Of a stretch of DNA of 35,290 nt, positions 7,724-16,845 are shown piece after piece. The notes under the pieces are model-generated. The model was not told where the DNA came from and did not search any database. It saw nothing but the letters and a program-made list of their open reading frames with translations. The position numbers and the translations under genes were made by a program. Origin of the DNA: Hyphomonadaceae bacterium (GTDB taxonomy: Bacteria > Pseudomonadota > Alphaproteobacteria > Caulobacterales > Aquidulcibacteraceae); contig JAKFWO010000025.1 of assembly GCA_021731815.1 (NCBI GenBank), positions 1 to 35,290 on the forward strand, written 5' to 3'. Positions within the stretch are counted from its first letter, which is position 1. Each line of letters opens with the position of its first letter.

Positions 7724-10285
7724 TCAGTAAACGCCACCAAGATCGGCGGGCTTTGCCGGCGGTTTTTCAGCAACGGCCTCGCCCGGGGCGAGAATTGCCG
7801 AGGGCTGATCCTCGTCTCCCCCGGTTACGCCGTAATTCCAGATTCCTCCCGCCGGGTCGAAAACCGATGGCTCGCTGCCAAAGCGAAAGGCTTCGCTGAT
7901 GACATCACGGCTGTCGGGCCCCGGCAATTGGCCGGTTCTCGCATCGATGCTGACGAATTTCACGCCCGACGGCGTACGAAATGGCCGCGGGGGCTGGTTG
8001 GCGAGCGCGCTCCCCATGAAATCCTTGAAGACCGGAGCCGCCGCCCGCCCCCCGGTCTCCCGGTCACCCAAAGTGTGGTTGTCGTCGAAGCCGACATAAA
8101 CCCCCACCACGAGATCGGGTGAGAAGCCGACAAACCATGCCGAGCGGTAGTCATCGGTGGTCCCGGTCTTGCCGGCCAGCGGCCGGTTGAGGGCCGCGAT
8201 GATCTTGCCGGTCCCGCGGGTGACCGCACCTTCGAGCATATAGCCGATCTGGAAGGCTGTAACGGGGTCGAGCGCCTGTTTGCGATCATCGGGCAGCCGG
8301 GGCGCACGCGCACCGGCATTCCAGCTTTCCGTGCAGCCGCTGCATTCGCGCAGATCACGACGATAGATCGACCGGCCGCGCCGGTCCTGGATGCGGTCGA
8401 CAAAGCCCGGCTCGATCCGTTTGCCACCATTGACGAAACTGGCATAGGCCGCCGTCACCGCCAGCGGCGTCGCCTCGATCGACCCCAGTGCTGCCGACAG
8501 GAACAGCGGCATTTCCTCCACGACGCCCAGATTGCGGGCCATGTCGCGCACCGGCTCGAGCCCGATTTCCTGGGCGAGCCGCACCGTCATCGCGTTGCGC
8601 GATTGTTCGAGCCCCAGCCGCATTGTGGCGAAGCCGTAAAAATCCTTGGTATAGTTCTGCGGCTGATAGCACGGCGCCCCCGGCTGGCAATCGATGACCG
8701 GCGCATCCAGAATGAGGCTTGCCGGGGTAAATCCCTTGTCGAGGGCGGCGGCATAGACGAAGGGTTTGAAGGTCGAACCGGGCTGGCGCCGGGCTTGGGT
8801 GGCGCGATTGAAGCTCGATTGTGCAAACGAATAGCCGCCAACCATGGCAAAGACCCGCCCGGTATGCGGATCAAGCGCCACCAGCGCACCATTGGCCACT
8901 GGCAGCTGTTTCAGGGCATATTGGCCCTTTTTGTCGAGCGCCTGGACGAGCACCGCGTCCCCTTCGGCGAGGCCACGCTTTTTGGTATCTTCCGGGCGCT
9001 TATAGGTCTTGCCGGCCCATTCCACGTCCTGGGCACGCAATTGGCCCTTGGCACCACTGGCGAGGCCGATCTCGACCCGGCTCTTTGCCACGCCCAGCAC
9101 CACCGCTTTCTCCCATTGGTCGAGATCGGCCGGAACCTTGATTCCGCGCAAGGCCTCCTGCCAGCTCGTACCGAGCGAAACTTTTCCGAGGGTCCCGCGA
9201 TAGCCGTGGCGACGGTCGTAATCCTCGAGCCCGGCGCGCAGCGAGCGTCGCGCGATCAGCTGCAACCGCGTGTCGAGGGTCGAGCGGATGGACAGGCCCG
9301 CAGTATTGAACCAGTCATTGATCCCTTCCTCCTCCGTACGGCGGCGACCGCCCGGTCCGCGCTTCCGGCTCTCGGATTTCAGTTCGGCGATCAAATCATC
9401 GGGCAGAAAATTGTCGGGCTTCTGGGTGACGAGCCGACGGATTTCCTCGGTGAAATAGCCCACAGCGGCAAATTCACTGCCCGAGAAGCGGTTGACCGTG
9501 CGGATCGGTTCGGCCTTCGCCTTGTCGAGCGGGATATCCACCCGTGCACCGTCCACCCCCACCACATAAAGCTTCTTGTTGTCAGCCATCAGATCGAGGA
9601 TGAGATTGCGCCTTTGCATCGCCAGATCGGGATTGCGCTTGGGGTTCCATTTGGTCGGGCCCTTGGGCAGACCGGCCAGCAAGGCGGCCTCGGCCAATGT
9701 CACCTCCGCGAGCGGCTTGTTGAAATAATTGAGTGCCGCTGCCGCCACCCCGAAGGAACGATCCCCCAGTTCGATCTGATTGAGATAGAGCTCGAGAATC
9801 TTTTCCTTGGAAAAGGTCTTTTCCACCCGCATGGCCATCACCGCTTCCTTGACCTTGCGGGTCACGGAATAATCTCGGTTAAGCAGCATGTTGCCGGCCA
9901 CCTGCTGGGTGATGGTAGAAGCCCCGTGCAGTCGCCGGCCATTGATGGCACGCCCGACATTGGTGATCTGGGCGCGGGCAAAGGCCATGAGATCAAGCCC
10001 GCCATGCTCAAAGAAATTGCGGTCCTCGGCCGACAGAAACGCATTGACCACATGTTCGGGAATATCCGAATAGGGCACAAAGACACGGTTTTCCTCGGCA
10101 AATTCCCCGATCAGCGCCCCGTCGCCGGCATGGACGCGGGTGGTGATCGGCGGCTCATAGGCCGCAAGGCGTTTCTCGCTCGGCAGATCGTGAACCAGCC
10201 AGGCCAGAAATCCGGCCACCGACAATAGAATAACCGCAAACACGGCACCGGCACCGATCAGGATTTGCTTCCACGGAATGGTCAT
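7724..10285 (-). CDS. mrcA: penicillin-binding protein 1A (bifunctional transglycosylase/transpeptidase)
   Basis: An 853-residue class A PBP that polymerises and cross-links peptidoglycan in the periplasm, anchored by one N-terminal helix (residues 8-31). The GT51 glycosyltransferase domain shows EDRNFFEHGG (catalytic E87), GASTITQQVAGN (121-132) and RKVKE (E147). An OB-like insert lies at about 350-460, typical of PBP1A. The transpeptidase has the serine motif GSTFKP (S504), SRN (562-564) and KTGTT (706-710). The C-terminus ends in a proline-rich tail. Length matches alphaproteobacterial PBP1A. It starts at an ATG and is divergent from the M2 peptidase gene across a gap of about 250 nt. Every catalytic motif is intact. 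Confidence 0.97.
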   Translation of the reverse strand: MTIPWKQILIGAGAVFAVILLSVAGFLAWLVHDLPSEKRLAAYEPPITTRVHAGDGALIGEFAEENRVFVPYSDIPEHVVNAFLSAEDRNFFEHGGLDLMAFARAQITNVGRAINGRRLHGASTITQQVAGNMLLNRDYSVTRKVKEAVMAMRVEKTFSKEKILELYLNQIELGDRSFGVAAAALNYFNKPLAEVTLAEAALLAGLPKGPTKWNPKRNPDLAMQRRNLILDLMADNKKLYVVGVDGARVDIPLDKAKAEPIRTVNRFSGSEFAAVGYFTEEIRRLVTQKPDNFLPDDLIAELKSESRKRGPGGRRRTEEEGINDWFNTAGLSIRSTLDTRLQLIARRSLRAGLEDYDRRHGYRGTLGKVSLGTSWQEALRGIKVPADLDQWEKAVVLGVAKSRVEIGLASGAKGQLRAQDVEWAGKTYKRPEDTKKRGLAEGDAVLVQALDKKGQYALKQLPVANGALVALDPHTGRVFAMVGGYSFAQSSFNRATQARRQPGSTFKPFVYAAALDKGFTPASLILDAPVIDCQPGAPCYQPQNYTKDFYGFATMRLGLEQSRNAMTVRLAQEIGLEPVRDMARNLGVVEEMPLFLSAALGSIEATPLAVTAAYASFVNGGKRIEPGFVDRIQDRRGRSIYRRDLRECSGCTESWNAGARAPRLPDDRKQALDPVTAFQIGYMLEGAVTRGTGKIIAALNRPLAGKTGTTDDYRSAWFVGFSPDLVVGVYVGFDDNHTLGDRETGGRAAAPVFKDFMGSALANQPPRPFRTPSGVKFVSIDARTGQLPGPDSRDVISEAFRFGSEPSVFDPAGGIWNYGVTGGDEDQPSAILAPGEAVAEKPPAKPADLGGVY

Positions 10286-10533
10286 TGGCCTCGTGATCCT
10301 TTGAAATTCCTGCCCCGAATCGAACCACTAGCCGGGCCGGCCATATCTGACACGCAAGTCGCGGCGATAATATGACTGCGGGTGCAGGAAGTGGAAAGGC
10401 CGCCCGGCAGGCGCGCAGAAAAATTAATGCGGGGGGAAGGCCTCCCGGCCCCTTGCGTGGCAGGGGTAATCTGTTTCAATGCAGGAAAAGCACATGTAGG
10501 GCGGAAAGCCCATATGCGTCCCGGAGGAAAGAC

Positions 10534-12375
10534 ATGACGAACATTCCAAACGCCCGGTCGATATTGCGCAAGGGCCTGATGCTCGCAGGCGGCGCAACGG
10601 CTCTGGTGCTCGCCGCCTGCGCGCCGCAGACAGCGCAAAAGGACGCGGTGACGCCGGAATCCGCCAAAAGCTTCATCGCCGAAGTCGAACAACAGCTCAC
10701 GGGACTCGGCGAGGAAGCCGCGCGCGCTTCCTGGATCCGCGCGACCTATATCACCGAAGACACCCAATGGCTCGAAGCGCGGACGGTTTCCCGGATCACC
10801 GAACTGGCGGTCAAATATGCCAAACAGGCTGCGAGTTTCGATGCGATTGCCGACAGGCTTGATCCCGGGACCCGGCGCAAATTGCATCTGCTCAAGATCG
10901 GCCTGACACTCCCCGCACCGGGCCGGGAGGGGGCAGCGCAGGAATTGGCGGATCTGTCGACCGATCTCGATTCGACCTATTCCAAAGGGAAATTCGAATT
11001 CAAGGGCAAGATGATCACTCTGGACGACGCCAGCGAGATCATGGCCAATTCCCGTAATCCCGAAGAGCTGAAGGCCTTGTGGACCGGCTGGCATTCCATT
11101 GCGCCCCCCATGCGCGCCAATTATGCGAAGCTCGTGGGCCTTGCCAATGAAGGCGCGAAGGAACTGGGATTTGCCGATGTCGGCGATCTGTGGCGGGGTG
11201 GCTATGACATGCCGGCCGCGGATTTCGCGAAGGAAACCGACCGCCTGTGGGATCAGGTGAAGCCTCTGTATCAGGAACTGCATTGTTATGTGCGCGGCGC
11301 GCTCAATGCCCGCTATGGCGATGCGGTTCAGGCCAAAACCGGACCGATCCGGGCCGATCTGCTCGGCAATATGTGGGCCCAGGAATGGGGCACGATCTAT
11401 CCGCTGGTCGCGCCCAAGGGACAGGATTCGGGCATCGATCTCACGGCCCGTCTCAAGGCCAAAGCCTATGATCCGCTGAAAATGGTCAAGACGGGGGAGG
11501 CCTTCTTCTCGTCGATCGGCTTTGCGCCCTTGCCCGAGACCTTCTGGACCCGCTCGCAGATTACCCGCCCCGAGGGGCGCGACGTGGTGTGCCATGCCTC
11601 GGCCTGGGATATCGATGCCAGGGACGATATCCGCATCAAGATGTGCACAAGGGTGACGGCGGAAGATTTCCAGACCGTGCATCACGAGCTTGGTCACAAT
11701 TATTATCAGCGCGCCTACAAGGACCAATCGGCCTTGTTCCGCGGCGGAGCCAATGACGGTTTCCACGAGGCGATCGGCGATATGGTCGCATTGTCGATCA
11801 CGCCTGCTTATCTCAAGCAGATCGGCGTGATCGATGCCGAGCCCGATTCTTCAAAGGATATCGGCCTGCTGCTCGAACAGGCGATGGACAAGATCGCCTT
11901 CCTGCCCTTCGGTCTTCTGGTCGACAAATGGCGCTGGCAGGTATTTTCGGGCGAGGTGGCCACCGAAAACTACAATGACGCGTGGTGGAAATTGCGCACG
12001 CAATATCAGGGGGTGGCGGCTCCGATTGCCCGCAGCGAGGCCGATTTCGACCCGGGCGCGAAATATCACATCCCCGGCAATACGCCCTATACCCGCTATT
12101 TCCTTGCCCGGATCCTGCAATTCCAGTTCTACAAGGCGGCCTGCGACCAGGCGGGCTGGAAGGGGCCGCTGCATCGCTGCTCTTTTTATGGAAACAAGGA
12201 AGTCGGTGCAAAGCTTCAGGCAATGCTTGAGACCGGTCTGTCCAAACCCTGGCCGGATGCGCTCGAAGCCTATACCGGGACGCGCCAGATGGATGCCTCC
12301 GCCATCGCAGAATATTTCGCCCCCCTGAAAACGTGGCTTGCCACGCAGAATGAGGGGCGAAGCTGCGGCTGGTGA
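10534..12375 (+). CDS. M2 family peptidyl-dipeptidase A, predicted lipoprotein
   Basis: A 613-residue zinc metallopeptidase related to angiotensin-converting enzyme. The zinc motif HELGH spans residues 384-388 and the third ligand E412 follows in FHEAIGDMV, almost the same numbering as in the human testis enzyme (H383, H387, E411). It would remove C-terminal dipeptides from peptides outside the cytoplasm. The N-terminus (RKGLMLAGGATALVLAAC) is a lipoprotein signal with the lipobox cysteine at residue 29. I chose the ATG at 10534 because it follows a strong GGAGGAAAG site; the frame is open from 10372. A second predicted lipoprotein, the MsrA fusion, follows on the same strand. Confidence 0.95.
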   Translation: MTNIPNARSILRKGLMLAGGATALVLAACAPQTAQKDAVTPESAKSFIAEVEQQLTGLGEEAARASWIRATYITEDTQWLEARTVSRITELAVKYAKQAASFDAIADRLDPGTRRKLHLLKIGLTLPAPGREGAAQELADLSTDLDSTYSKGKFEFKGKMITLDDASEIMANSRNPEELKALWTGWHSIAPPMRANYAKLVGLANEGAKELGFADVGDLWRGGYDMPAADFAKETDRLWDQVKPLYQELHCYVRGALNARYGDAVQAKTGPIRADLLGNMWAQEWGTIYPLVAPKGQDSGIDLTARLKAKAYDPLKMVKTGEAFFSSIGFAPLPETFWTRSQITRPEGRDVVCHASAWDIDARDDIRIKMCTRVTAEDFQTVHHELGHNYYQRAYKDQSALFRGGANDGFHEAIGDMVALSITPAYLKQIGVIDAEPDSSKDIGLLLEQAMDKIAFLPFGLLVDKWRWQVFSGEVATENYNDAWWKLRTQYQGVAAPIARSEADFDPGAKYHIPGNTPYTRYFLARILQFQFYKAACDQAGWKGPLHRCSFYGNKEVGAKLQAMLETGLSKPWPDALEAYTGTRQMDASAIAEYFAPLKTWLATQNEGRSCGW

Positions 12376-12536
12376 GGGATTTTCTGCCCGGACCGTCGCG
12401 TGAGTAAACGATGCCACGCGATCAAACTGTCGTGAGAACCGGGGCGGTGCCTGCCGTCCCGGATTGCGCTTTGCGGCGCGTGAAGCGACAACGGGCGCGT
12501 TCGGATCTGTCCTGATCCGCTCGCTTGATCCCGGGA

Positions 12537-13664
12537 ATGCCCATGCCGCGCCGAATTCTGGTTTCCGTTCTCGCTCTTCTGCTCGCCGCCTGCGGGCCGG
12601 ACAGGAAGGCCGATGCCGGGCCAAAGGCTCCGCCCGCCGCGCCGCCTTCGGGTCAGCGCGCCGAGATGGTCATCGCCGGCGGGTGCTTCTGGTGCATCGA
12701 GGCGGATTTCGACAAGCTCGATGGCGTGCTCGAAACCATTTCCGGATATACCGGGGGCACGCTCGATAATCCGTCCTATCAGGACGTGGTCACCGAAACC
12801 ACCGGCCATTACGAAGCGCTGCGGATCGTCTATGACCCGGTGAAGCTCGATTACCCGACCCTGCTGCGCTTTTTCTGGCGCCATGTCGATCCGACCGATG
12901 CCGGCGGGCAATTCTGCGATCGCGGCCCGTCTTATCGGGCGGCGATTTTCGCGGCCGATCCAACCCAGAAAGCCGTGGCCGAAGCGCAGAAGAAATCGCT
13001 CGATGCTGCCGGAACCCTGCCCGGACCGGTGACGACCGAGATCCTGCCGCTCGGCAAATTTTATCCGGCCGAGGATTATCATCAGGATTATTATACCAAA
13101 AACCCGCTGCGCTATGGGCTCTATCGCAATGGCTGCGGGCGGGACCGGCGGGTTGAGACCGTCTGGCGCAACACCGCCGACAGCGCCTTTGCCCTGAAGG
13201 AAGTGTCGGCAGCCACGCGCCAGGTGAGCACAGAGAGCGCGCGTGATTTCGCCTCGACCCTCGCCTCGGTAAAGAAGGCCGTGGCTGAAAATGGCTTCAC
13301 CCTGCTGGCCGAGATCGACCATGCCGCCGGCGCGAAAAAGGTTGGCCTGCCGCTCGGCCCCTCTACCCTGCTCATTTTCGGCAATCCGGCGGGCGGAACG
13401 CCATTGATGCTGGCCGATCCGGCGATCGGGATCGATCTTCCCCTGCGCGTGCTGGTCTATCAGGACGATGAGGGCAAGACCCATATCGTGCGCCAGAATC
13501 TGACCAATATCCTGCTTGATGCCGGATCCCGCGATCGCTATGCCGGGTTCGTGCTGCGCCAGGAGGCCGGAATCGTTGAAGCGATCGAACAGAAACTTGC
13601 AGCGATTGTGGCCGCCGGAAGCGCTGCGCCAGGGGGAAGCACGCCATCCCGGGCCAAGCGCTGA
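12537..13664 (+). CDS. MsrA-DUF302 fusion, predicted periplasmic lipoprotein
   Basis: A 375-residue protein with two domains. After a lipoprotein signal (SVLALLLAAC, lipid-attached C19), residues about 45-210 are a peptide methionine sulfoxide reductase A domain with GGCFWCIEADF (catalytic C50), YTGG, TGHYEAL and YHQDYY, and a likely resolving cysteine C200 in YRNGCGR. Residues about 235-335 match the DUF302 fold (FTLLAEIDHAAGAKKVG, PSTLLIFGNP, DLPLRVLVYQDDEGKTHI). It would repair oxidised methionine in envelope proteins; the role of DUF302 is unknown. Start codons at 12525 (TTG), 12537 and 12543 (ATG) are all possible; the ribosome binding site is weak. It may be co-transcribed with the upstream M2 peptidase. 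Confidence 0.92.
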   Translation: MPMPRRILVSVLALLLAACGPDRKADAGPKAPPAAPPSGQRAEMVIAGGCFWCIEADFDKLDGVLETISGYTGGTLDNPSYQDVVTETTGHYEALRIVYDPVKLDYPTLLRFFWRHVDPTDAGGQFCDRGPSYRAAIFAADPTQKAVAEAQKKSLDAAGTLPGPVTTEILPLGKFYPAEDYHQDYYTKNPLRYGLYRNGCGRDRRVETVWRNTADSAFALKEVSAATRQVSTESARDFASTLASVKKAVAENGFTLLAEIDHAAGAKKVGLPLGPSTLLIFGNPAGGTPLMLADPAIGIDLPLRVLVYQDDEGKTHIVRQNLTNILLDAGSRDRYAGFVLRQEAGIVEAIEQKLAAIVAAGSAAPGGSTPSRAKR

Positions 13665-13799
13665 CGCTTGGTCAGAATGCATTTTCTGATTTCAGGGCGC
13701 GGAATAAATTCCCGTTCTTGCACGAAGCTGGCTATGATGCATGATGCCCCGGAAGCGGCCGAGGCATCTCCGGGCCGGGCGCACGCATGTGAGGGAGAA

Positions 13800-14765
13800 A
13801 TGGCCATGAACCGGAACAGGCATTGGCAGTCTGCGTTTCGTTTACGTTTGCTCGCATTTACATGCGCTTGCGCCTTCGTGGGGGGATTGGGCATCTGGAT
13901 TTCCGCCCCGGTGGCAATCGCCCAATCCGCGCCCCCCCCGGCTGCGCCTCCTCAGGTGCCTGCTCCCGCTCCCGCGCCGGTAAAACCGCCGGGCGGGCCA
14001 AAAATCGGCGATATTCTCGGTGAGGTAATCAACCGGACGGTTCAGACTCCCTCTGGCCAGGCCCAAACCGGCCAAATCACTCCCGCGGGCCAGACTAATC
14101 CTGCGCCAGCTCCATCCGACCAGGGCATTGCCGGAATCGGCGCCGGAATCGGCAGCCTTTTCTCGGCTTCCGAGGCCGATTCCGGCCTCCGCCAGGCGCT
14201 GACCCTTGGTGCCGAAAGCGTGGTGGCGCGGCTCGGCAAGGTCGATGGCTATTTCAAGGACCCGAAGGTCAAGATCCCCCTGCCCCCGCGGCTGGCCAAA
14301 ATTCAGGCGAGCCTGCGTCCAATTGGCGGACTGAAGGCGCTCGATGATTTGCAATTGCGCATGAACCGCGCTGCCGAAACTGCTGCCCCTCAGGCCAAGG
14401 CCCTGTTCGTTGATGCCATCAAGGGCATGAGCGTGACCGACGCGCTGGGCATCGTGCGGGGTCCGGCCGATGGTGCGACCACCTTCATGAAAGGCCGGAC
14501 CAAGGACAAGCTCATCGCCGCCTTCCGCCCCCATGTGGAAAAGAGCCTCGAAGGTGCCGGTGCGTTCAAGGCCATGGACACCGCCACCCGCCAGTTCGGA
14601 GCCACCGGGCTTGCCGGCAATGCACGCGCCGGACTGACCGATTATGCGATCGGCTCGGCACTCGATGGCATGTTCCTCTATCTGGCGGAAGAGGAGCGCG
14701 CCATTCGCGCCAATCCGGCCCGCCAGACCACCTCGCTGCTGAAAAAAGTATTCGGCGCGAAATGA
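13800..14765 (+). CDS. DUF4197 domain protein, exported
   Basis: A 321-residue protein with an N-terminal signal peptide (LLAFTCACAFVGGLGIWISAP), a long Pro/Ala/Gln-rich linker (residues about 45-115), then a DUF4197 domain to the C-terminus (SGLRQALTLGAESVVARLGK, GYFKDPKVKIPLPPRL, DAIKGMSVTDALGIVRG, TRQFGATGLAGNARAGLTDY, ending in LLKKVFGAK). The domain is helical, found in Gram-negative envelope proteins and of unknown function. The ATG at 13800 is preceded by GAGGGAGAA; a second in-frame ATG at 13806 has better spacing and may be the true start. It lies 135 nt downstream of the MsrA fusion on the same strand. Confidence 0.9.
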   Translation: MAMNRNRHWQSAFRLRLLAFTCACAFVGGLGIWISAPVAIAQSAPPPAAPPQVPAPAPAPVKPPGGPKIGDILGEVINRTVQTPSGQAQTGQITPAGQTNPAPAPSDQGIAGIGAGIGSLFSASEADSGLRQALTLGAESVVARLGKVDGYFKDPKVKIPLPPRLAKIQASLRPIGGLKALDDLQLRMNRAAETAAPQAKALFVDAIKGMSVTDALGIVRGPADGATTFMKGRTKDKLIAAFRPHVEKSLEGAGAFKAMDTATRQFGATGLAGNARAGLTDYAIGSALDGMFLYLAEEERAIRANPARQTTSLLKKVFGAK

Positions 14766-14834
14766 TCGGCACGAAATCATACGCTCGGGCATTATCGAAC
14801 GCAGCCGGGCAAAGCCCGAAATGGAGACATATCC

Positions 14835-15257
14835 GTGATCGGCAGGCTCAACCATATCGGCATTGCGGTTCCCGATATTGCGGCGGCGATCGGTGAATAT
14901 CGTCTTTTCTACAATGCGCGCGACATCACGCCCGTTCGGGACCTGCCCGACCAGGGGGTGCGGGTGGCGTTTGTCAATCTCGACAACACCCAGATCGAGC
15001 TCATCGAACCGCTGGGCGACGCCAGCCCCATCCATAAATTCCTTGAACGCAATCCCAAAGGCGGCCAGCACCATATCTGTTTCGAAGTGGCGAATATCCA
15101 CGACGCCTCGGCCGCCCTCGCGGCGAAGGGTGCGACGATCATTGGCCAGCCGCGTATCGGGGCGCATGGAACGCTGATGGTCTTTGTCCATCCGCGGGAT
15201 TTCCACGGCGTTCTCATCGAATTGATGGAACCGGTGCCTCCCGCTTCCCCGCATTAG
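14835..15257 (+). CDS. mce: methylmalonyl-CoA epimerase
   Basis: A 140-residue vicinal-oxygen-chelate enzyme that interconverts (2R)- and (2S)-methylmalonyl-CoA in the propionyl-CoA pathway. It shows RLNHIGIAVPDI with the first metal histidine (H7), a central QIELIEPLGDASPIHKFLERN, then GQHHICFEV and a C-terminal HGVLIELMEP carrying the last metal ligand glutamate. Length equals that of the bacterial family. The start is a GTG preceded by GGAGACATATCC. A DUF1467 gene follows, a common neighbour in alphaproteobacteria. Since methylmalonyl-CoA mutase needs cobalamin, the BtuB-like receptor elsewhere in the window is functionally compatible. A palindromic repeat overlaps its stop codon. Confidence 0.95.
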   Translation: MIGRLNHIGIAVPDIAAAIGEYRLFYNARDITPVRDLPDQGVRVAFVNLDNTQIELIEPLGDASPIHKFLERNPKGGQHHICFEVANIHDASAALAAKGATIIGQPRIGAHGTLMVFVHPRDFHGVLIELMEPVPPASPH

Positions 15258-15359
15258 AGCATCGCGCCGAAAAGTGGGAACCGGTTTTCGGCAAAAGCGA
15301 TGCGACAACAAGGAAACAGAGCAAATCAGATGATCCATATCTTCGGCATTTTGCTCTAG
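15256..15359. repeat. dispersed double-palindrome repeat
   Basis: The first palindrome begins GAGCATCGC and closes with GCGATGC, with a core AAGTGGGAACCGGTTTTCGG; the second runs from about gagcaaa to ttttgctc. The organisation (two hairpins in about 104 bp, core sequence) is that of the 113-bp repeats at 4701-5040, but the sequence is clearly diverged. It fills the gap between mce and the DUF1467 gene and begins within the mce TAG codon. Confidence 0.8.
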
Positions 15360-15368
15360 GGCCGGCGC

Positions 15369-15656
15369 ATGGATCTGTTTACCGGCCTCGCAATCTATGT
15401 CCTGTTCTGGTGGATCGCCCTGTTCATCGCCTTGCCCTTCGGCGCACGCAGTCAGGCCGATGAAGGCTTGCACATCCCGGGTACCGAGCGCGGCGCGCCA
15501 GTGAAATCACCCATGATCGCCAAATTCAGGGTGGCGACGATCATGAGCGCGATCGCTTTCGCGCTCTTCCTCGCGGGCTTTCACCTTGGCTGGTTCGATA
15601 TCCTGCAATCGCCCTTTTTTGCACAGCCGGGCAGGCCGGAACAGGCCCCGCTTTGA
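15369..15656 (+). CDS. DUF1467 family small membrane protein
   Basis: A 95-residue inner-membrane protein with two predicted helices: residues about 6-25 (GLAIYVLFWWIALFIALPFG) and 54-75 (VATIMSAIAFALFLAGFHLG). The pattern LPFGxRSQ, a short polar loop and the second helix is that of DUF1467, a family of alphaproteobacterial proteins of unknown function that is often next to methylmalonyl-CoA epimerase. The ATG at 15369 gives the family length. It ends 33 nt before the converging fabI gene. Confidence 0.9.
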   Translation: MDLFTGLAIYVLFWWIALFIALPFGARSQADEGLHIPGTERGAPVKSPMIAKFRVATIMSAIAFALFLAGFHLGWFDILQSPFFAQPGRPEQAPL

Positions 15657-15689
15657 TTGTGGCTCTGGTTTCTGATCCGGCGATCTGGC

Positions 15690-16532
15690 TCAGGCCCCGG
15701 CGCCATCGGGCTCGGGAATGCCGATGATGTGGAAGCCGCCATCGACATGCAGGACTTCCCCGGTGACCCCCGCGCCGAGATCTGACAACAGATAGAGCGC
15801 GGATTTCCCCACCTGCTCGATCGTGGTGTCCTCGCGCATCGGGGACGCGGTCCGGTTCCAGTTGAGCATGTCGCGCGCGCCGGAAATGCCGGCCATTGCA
15901 AGGGTGCGGATCGGTCCCGCCGAGATCGCATTGACCCGCACACCGGCGGGCCCCAGATCACGCGCAATATAGCGCGTCGCGGCCTCGAGCGCGGCCTTGG
16001 CCACCCCCATGACATTGTAATTGGGAACGGTCCGCTCGGCCCCCAGATAGGTCAGCGTGATCATGGATCCGCCCTTGGCCATCAGGGCCGCCGCGCGTTT
16101 GGCGGCATCGACAAAGGAAAAACAGGAGATGTCGAGCGCACGCTGGAATCCCCCGCGCGTGGTATCGACAAAGCGGCCCTTGAGTTCATCCTTGCCGGCA
16201 AAGGCAATGGCATGGACAAGGAAATCAAGCCTGCCCCACATTTCCGATATTTTGGCAAAGGCGCGATCCATCTGCGCCTCATCCGTCACATCGGCCGGCA
16301 CCAGCAGGTCAGAGCCCACGCTCTCGGCCAGCGGCCGCACGCGGCGCTCCAGCGCCTCGCCCTGATAGGTGAAAGCGAGCTCCGCCCCCTGGGCTGCCAA
16401 TTGGCGCGCAATGCCCCAGGCGATGGAATGGTCATTGGCGACCCCCATCACGAGGCCCCTTTTGCCCGCCATCAGCCCGCCACGCACGATTTCTGCCGCG
16501 TGTTCGGGTGCTCCCCCGCTTGCTTGCCCCAT
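15690..16532 (-). CDS. fabI: enoyl-[acyl-carrier-protein] reductase (NADH)
   Basis: A 280-residue short-chain dehydrogenase that performs the last reduction in each cycle of fatty acid elongation. The nucleotide site is GLVMGVANDHSIAWGIA (residues 26-42) and the catalytic motif is TYLGAERTVPNYNVMGVAKA with Y162, Y172 and K179, the FabI pattern Y-x9-Y-x6-K. The C-terminal VTGEVLHVDGGFHIIG is typical. The ATG at 16532 is preceded by GAGGGAG at 7-nt spacing and is preferred over a downstream ATG at about 16472 and over the long open frame to 16697. It has about 20 extra N-terminal residues compared with many FabI proteins. It is divergent from metZ. Confidence 0.96.
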   Translation of the reverse strand: MGQASGGAPEHAAEIVRGGLMAGKRGLVMGVANDHSIAWGIARQLAAQGAELAFTYQGEALERRVRPLAESVGSDLLVPADVTDEAQMDRAFAKISEMWGRLDFLVHAIAFAGKDELKGRFVDTTRGGFQRALDISCFSFVDAAKRAAALMAKGGSMITLTYLGAERTVPNYNVMGVAKAALEAATRYIARDLGPAGVRVNAISAGPIRTLAMAGISGARDMLNWNRTASPMREDTTIEQVGKSALYLLSDLGAGVTGEVLHVDGGFHIIGIPEPDGAGA

Positions 16533-16845
16533 GCCGAAACTCCCTCGCCGCGCGCGCAATTCATGCCCGGAATGGTTGAAGCCGCCTTCGGCGCGCGAGG
16601 CAAGTGTTTTCGGCAATTGGGCATATGCGTGCCCTGCGCTCAGCGACCGCCGGGATTTTCCGGCTGACCCACAGCGAAGTCCCCATAGCTCCGCCATTAC
16701 ATCACATCGGTCAATTTCTCATGCAGGCGCATTCGTGCCAGGATATGCAATCATGTTTGCGAACCGCGTGCCCGGCCCGGATCCTTCCTGCGGCATGGGA
16801 GACGGGTTTCGCCCCTGAAAACCGCCATTTCCGGAATTTTTGCCG
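16533..16845. other. divergent promoter region between fabI and metZ
   Basis: A 313-nt gap between divergent genes; promoters for both must lie here. I see no protein-coding frame with a ribosome binding site, no strong inverted repeat and no recognisable riboswitch. Confidence 0.5.

Noticed and set aside
8603-10228. A 541-codon open frame antisense to PBP1A
   Set aside because: It is a GC-rich shadow of the real gene: the opposite strand has every PBP1A motif, and the antisense frame has no ribosome binding site or domain.
10282-11766. A 494-codon minus-strand frame opposite the M2 peptidase
   Set aside because: The plus strand encodes the HEXXH peptidase with a strong ribosome binding site; the antisense frame has no family features.
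13842-15473. A 543-codon minus-strand frame across DUF4197, mce and DUF1467
   Set aside because: It runs antisense through three recognisable genes and a palindromic repeat, and its composition is that of a shadow frame.
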